Part shown: in pieces, positions 61,879 to 64,000 of the stretch
Position numbering within the stretch: the stretch's first letter is position 1
Layout of the letters: every line of letters starts with the position of its first letter
Source of the DNA: Blastococcus capsensis
GTDB taxonomy: Bacteria; Actinomycetota; Actinomycetes; Mycobacteriales; Geodermatophilaceae
Assembly (NCBI RefSeq): GCF_030165005.1
Contig: NZ_JASNNW010000013.1
Coordinates: 48,642-112,641 of the forward strand
DNA length: 64,000 bases
Direction of reading: 5' to 3'
Translations under genes and position numbers: made by a program
Notes under the pieces: model-generated
Database searches by the model: none
What the model was told of the DNA's origin: nothing
The model's input: the letters and a program-made list of their open reading frames with translations, nothing else

Positions 61879-62234
61879 GGGGCGGGGGTGGGGGTGAGCC
61901 AGGGGCCGCCGCCTCGTCGCGGCTCCGGGTCCTGCCGCACCATGCTGTCAACCTGAACCGGAACATGCCCGGAAACAGGACGGAACAGCCGGAAGGGCTG
62001 CGGTCTATGGGATGGCTGGAAGCAGGAGTTGTGGTGGTGGCGCGGCTGGTGGACCCAGGTCACAACTCGATGACGTCCGTGGCAGTCCCTCGAACGGGGC
62101 CCTACCGTCTCCCCCGTGGTGTCGCGGGGCCGCTGGATTGCCGATAGCGACAGAGACCAATGAATCGGCCGGCCGATACCGGTGCGATCCGACCAGTCGG
62201 TTCCCGCGCCATGCGGGTCGAGGAGGCATTGCAC
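61879..62234. other. Upstream region of the ABC-transporter binding protein
   Basis: About 355 bases with no convincing gene. It holds the ribosome site AGGAGG (62221-62226) and must contain the promoter. No clear riboswitch fold was recognised. Confidence 0.4.
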
Positions 62235-63893
62235 GTGAAGTTGAGCAAGCGCAACAGTGGGCTCGTCGCGACGACCATCGCCGCCGCGCTGCTGATGACG
62301 GCCTGTGGCGGCGACGACGGCGGTGACAGCGGCGAAGCCACCGCGGCCGACGGCGGCAGCTTCAGCATCTACATCGGTGACCCCGAGAACCCGCTGGTTC
62401 CCGGCAACACGAACGAGACCGAGGGTGGTCAGGTCGTCGACTCGCTGTGGACGGGCCTGGTCGAATACGACCCCGACACCAACGAGACCGTCTACACCGG
62501 TGTCGCCGAGTCCATCGAGTCCGAGGACCAGCAGACCTGGACCGTGACGCTCAAGGACGGCTGGACCTTCCACGACGGGACGCCGGTGACCGCGCAGTCC
62601 TTCGTCGACGCGTGGAACTACACCTCCTACAGCCCGAACGCGCAGGGCAACTCGTACTTCTTCTCCAACATCGCCGGCTACGAGGACCTGCAGGCGCCGA
62701 AGGGCCCGGACGGCGAGCCGACCGGTGAGCCGCCCGTGGCCGAGGAACTCTCGGGGCTCCGGGTCATCGACGACCAGACCTTCGAGGTCGAGCTGTCGGC
62801 CCCGTACGCACAGTGGCCCACCACCACCGGCTACACCGCCTTCTACCCGCTCCCCGAGGCCTTCTTCGAGGACCCCGAGGGCTTCGGCGAGCAGCCGATC
62901 GGCAACGGGCCGTTCAAGGCCGACGAGGCGTTCGTGCCCGGCCAGGGCATCACGCTGACCCGCTACGAAGAGTACGGCGGCGAGCAGCCGGCGAACGCCG
63001 AGCAGGTGGAGTACCGCGTCTACACCGAGCTGAACACCGCGTACACCGACCTGCAGGGCGGCTCGCTCGACATCGTCGACACGCTGCCGCCGGACGCCAT
63101 CGCGTCCGCGGAGGGCGAGTTCGGTGAGCGGTTCATCGAGACGCCGCAGGGTGACATCACCTCGCTCGGCTTCCCGACCTACGACCAGCGCTTCGCCGAC
63201 CCGAACGTCCGCAAGGCGTTCTCGATGGCGATCGACCGGCAGGCCATCAGCGACGCGATCTTCCAGGGCACCCGCACGCCGGCCGCGTCGTTCGTCAACC
63301 CGGTCGTCCCCGCGCACCGCGAGGACGCCTGCGAGGCCTGCGAGCTGAACGTCGAGGAGGCCAACCGGCTGCTCGACGAGGCCGGCTTCGACCGCACCCA
63401 GCCGGTGGACCTGTGGTTCAACGCCGGTGCGGGTCACGAGGAGTGGATGCAGGCCATCGGCAACCAGATCCGCGAGAACCTGGGTGTCGAGTACCAGCTG
63501 CGCGGTGACCTGCAGTTCGCCGAGTACCTGCCGCTGCAGGACGCCCAGGGCATGACCGGTCCGTTCCGTTCGGGCTGGATCATGGACTACCCGGTCGCCG
63601 AGAACTTCCTCGGCCCGCTGTACTCGACCGCCGCGCTCCCGCCGGCCGGCTCGAACTCCACCTTCTACAGCAACCCGGAGTTCGACGCGCTGCTCGCCGA
63701 GGGCAACGCGGCCGACACCGAGGAGGCGGCGATCGAGGCGTACCAGGCGGCCGAGGACGTCCTGATCGCGGACCTGCCCGCGGCCCCGCTGTTCTACCGC
63801 CTCAACCAGGGGGCGCACTCCGAGAACGTCCGGAACGTGGTCATCGACGCGTTCGGTCGGGTCGACGCGGCCGCGGTCGAGGTCGTCGAGTGA
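62235..63893 (+). CDS. Peptide/oligopeptide ABC transporter substrate-binding lipoprotein
   Basis: 552 aa from GTG 62235, eight bases after AGGAGG. Lipoprotein signal peptide SGLVATTIAAALLMTACGG with lipobox Cys. SBP_bac_5 fold: VVDSLWTGLVEYDPDTNETV, WTVTLKDGWTFHDGTPVTAQ, QPIGNGPFKADEAFVPGQGI, FADPNVRKAFSMAIDRQAIS and the closing PAAPLFYRLNQGAH, as in OppA/DppA. The downstream permease and ATPase genes expected in such operons would lie beyond the window. Confidence 0.94.
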   Translation: MKLSKRNSGLVATTIAAALLMTACGGDDGGDSGEATAADGGSFSIYIGDPENPLVPGNTNETEGGQVVDSLWTGLVEYDPDTNETVYTGVAESIESEDQQTWTVTLKDGWTFHDGTPVTAQSFVDAWNYTSYSPNAQGNSYFFSNIAGYEDLQAPKGPDGEPTGEPPVAEELSGLRVIDDQTFEVELSAPYAQWPTTTGYTAFYPLPEAFFEDPEGFGEQPIGNGPFKADEAFVPGQGITLTRYEEYGGEQPANAEQVEYRVYTELNTAYTDLQGGSLDIVDTLPPDAIASAEGEFGERFIETPQGDITSLGFPTYDQRFADPNVRKAFSMAIDRQAISDAIFQGTRTPAASFVNPVVPAHREDACEACELNVEEANRLLDEAGFDRTQPVDLWFNAGAGHEEWMQAIGNQIRENLGVEYQLRGDLQFAEYLPLQDAQGMTGPFRSGWIMDYPVAENFLGPLYSTAALPPAGSNSTFYSNPEFDALLAEGNAADTEEAAIEAYQAAEDVLIADLPAAPLFYRLNQGAHSENVRNVVIDAFGRVDAAAVEVVE

Positions 63894-64000
63894 GTCCGGT
63901 GACGGACTAGCACGAACCGCAGGCCACGGAGGTGCGCCCCCCCCCCCCCGGACGCCGCACCCCCCACGCCGGCGGCGCAAAACGATAACACCCCCACACC
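63894..64000. other. Low-complexity C-rich end of the window
   Basis: A C13 run (63937-63949) and further C-rich repeats end in a non-coding tail with an AAAACGATAACACC string out of character with the rest. It looks like a low-quality contig end. Confidence 0.6.

Overview
The window is about 74% G+C by eye. It uses GTG starts, 1-4 base stop/start overlaps and hairpin terminators without strong U-tracts. The mix of a flagellar locus, three GGDEF-EAL loci and the mycobacteria-like order xseB-xseA-Rv1109c homologue-ispH-DUF6542-(rmuC)-ychF points to a motile, flagellated actinobacterium. Geodermatophilaceae (Blastococcus, Geodermatophilus or Modestobacter type) fits best. That assignment is inference from gene content; no rRNA or tRNA gene was seen.

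1-14.7 kb is one end of a flagellar/chemosensory locus. On the minus strand lie fliF (cut by the window edge), fliE, flgC and flgB, then a separate unit of flagellin (fliC), fliD, fliS and a FliT-position protein, and then fliA (sigma-28 type). On the plus strand, divergent from fliA, lie flgN, flgK, flgL, fliW and csrA, followed by an unknown protein, a strongly divergent sigma-70-like protein and two unknown proteins. Promoters of the form (TCAA or TTGA)-N16-GCCG(A/T)... precede flgB, fliC and flgN. The flagellin leader holds a hairpin with GGA in a hexaloop plus a GGA-rich Shine-Dalgarno, which together with adjacent fliW-csrA suggests a FliW-CsrA-flagellin homeostasis circuit as in Bacillus.

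14.8-34 kb is mostly core metabolism and housekeeping: a membrane-anchored NlpC/P60-VanY wall enzyme with an apparent His-to-Asp change, citrate synthase, fumarase C, class II fructose-1,6-bisphosphatase (GlpX), exonuclease VII, an Rv1109c-type protein, IspH, RmuC, Ogt, an Ada-AlkA fusion, a SGNH hydrolase and YchF. A bizarre poly-G/poly-C tract separates gltA and fumC.

34-46 kb is accessory: an SQR-like flavoprotein, a DHFR-family protein, an NTF2-like protein, a LURP-one protein, a luciferase-family oxidoreductase, a DUF1028 protein, two divergent GGDEF-EAL membrane proteins that share FliA-like promoter elements, and several broken genes.

46-62 kb carries sdhCAB (succinate dehydrogenase), a sulfite-oxidase-like plus FAD/NAD reductase pair, a formate/nitrite channel, a HipA-like kinase with a DUF3037 partner, and a sulfate assimilation cluster (Rrf2 regulator, cysC, a Cys-type leader peptide, sir, a zinc-ribbon miniprotein, cysH). 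A SRPBCC-Nudix fusion, a broken DUF559 gene and a peptide ABC-transporter binding lipoprotein close the window. The last ~70 bases look like a low-quality contig end.

Two cross-cutting patterns stand out. First, a dispersed intergenic inverted repeat (CCCCGTCC...GGACGGGGTCCTT with a CGAGC(C/G)TGCG core) sits next to stop codons of gltA, the Rv1109c-like gene, cysH and cysC, alongside several long perfect palindromes. Second, at least four pseudogenes combine frameshifts with truncation or an internal deletion.
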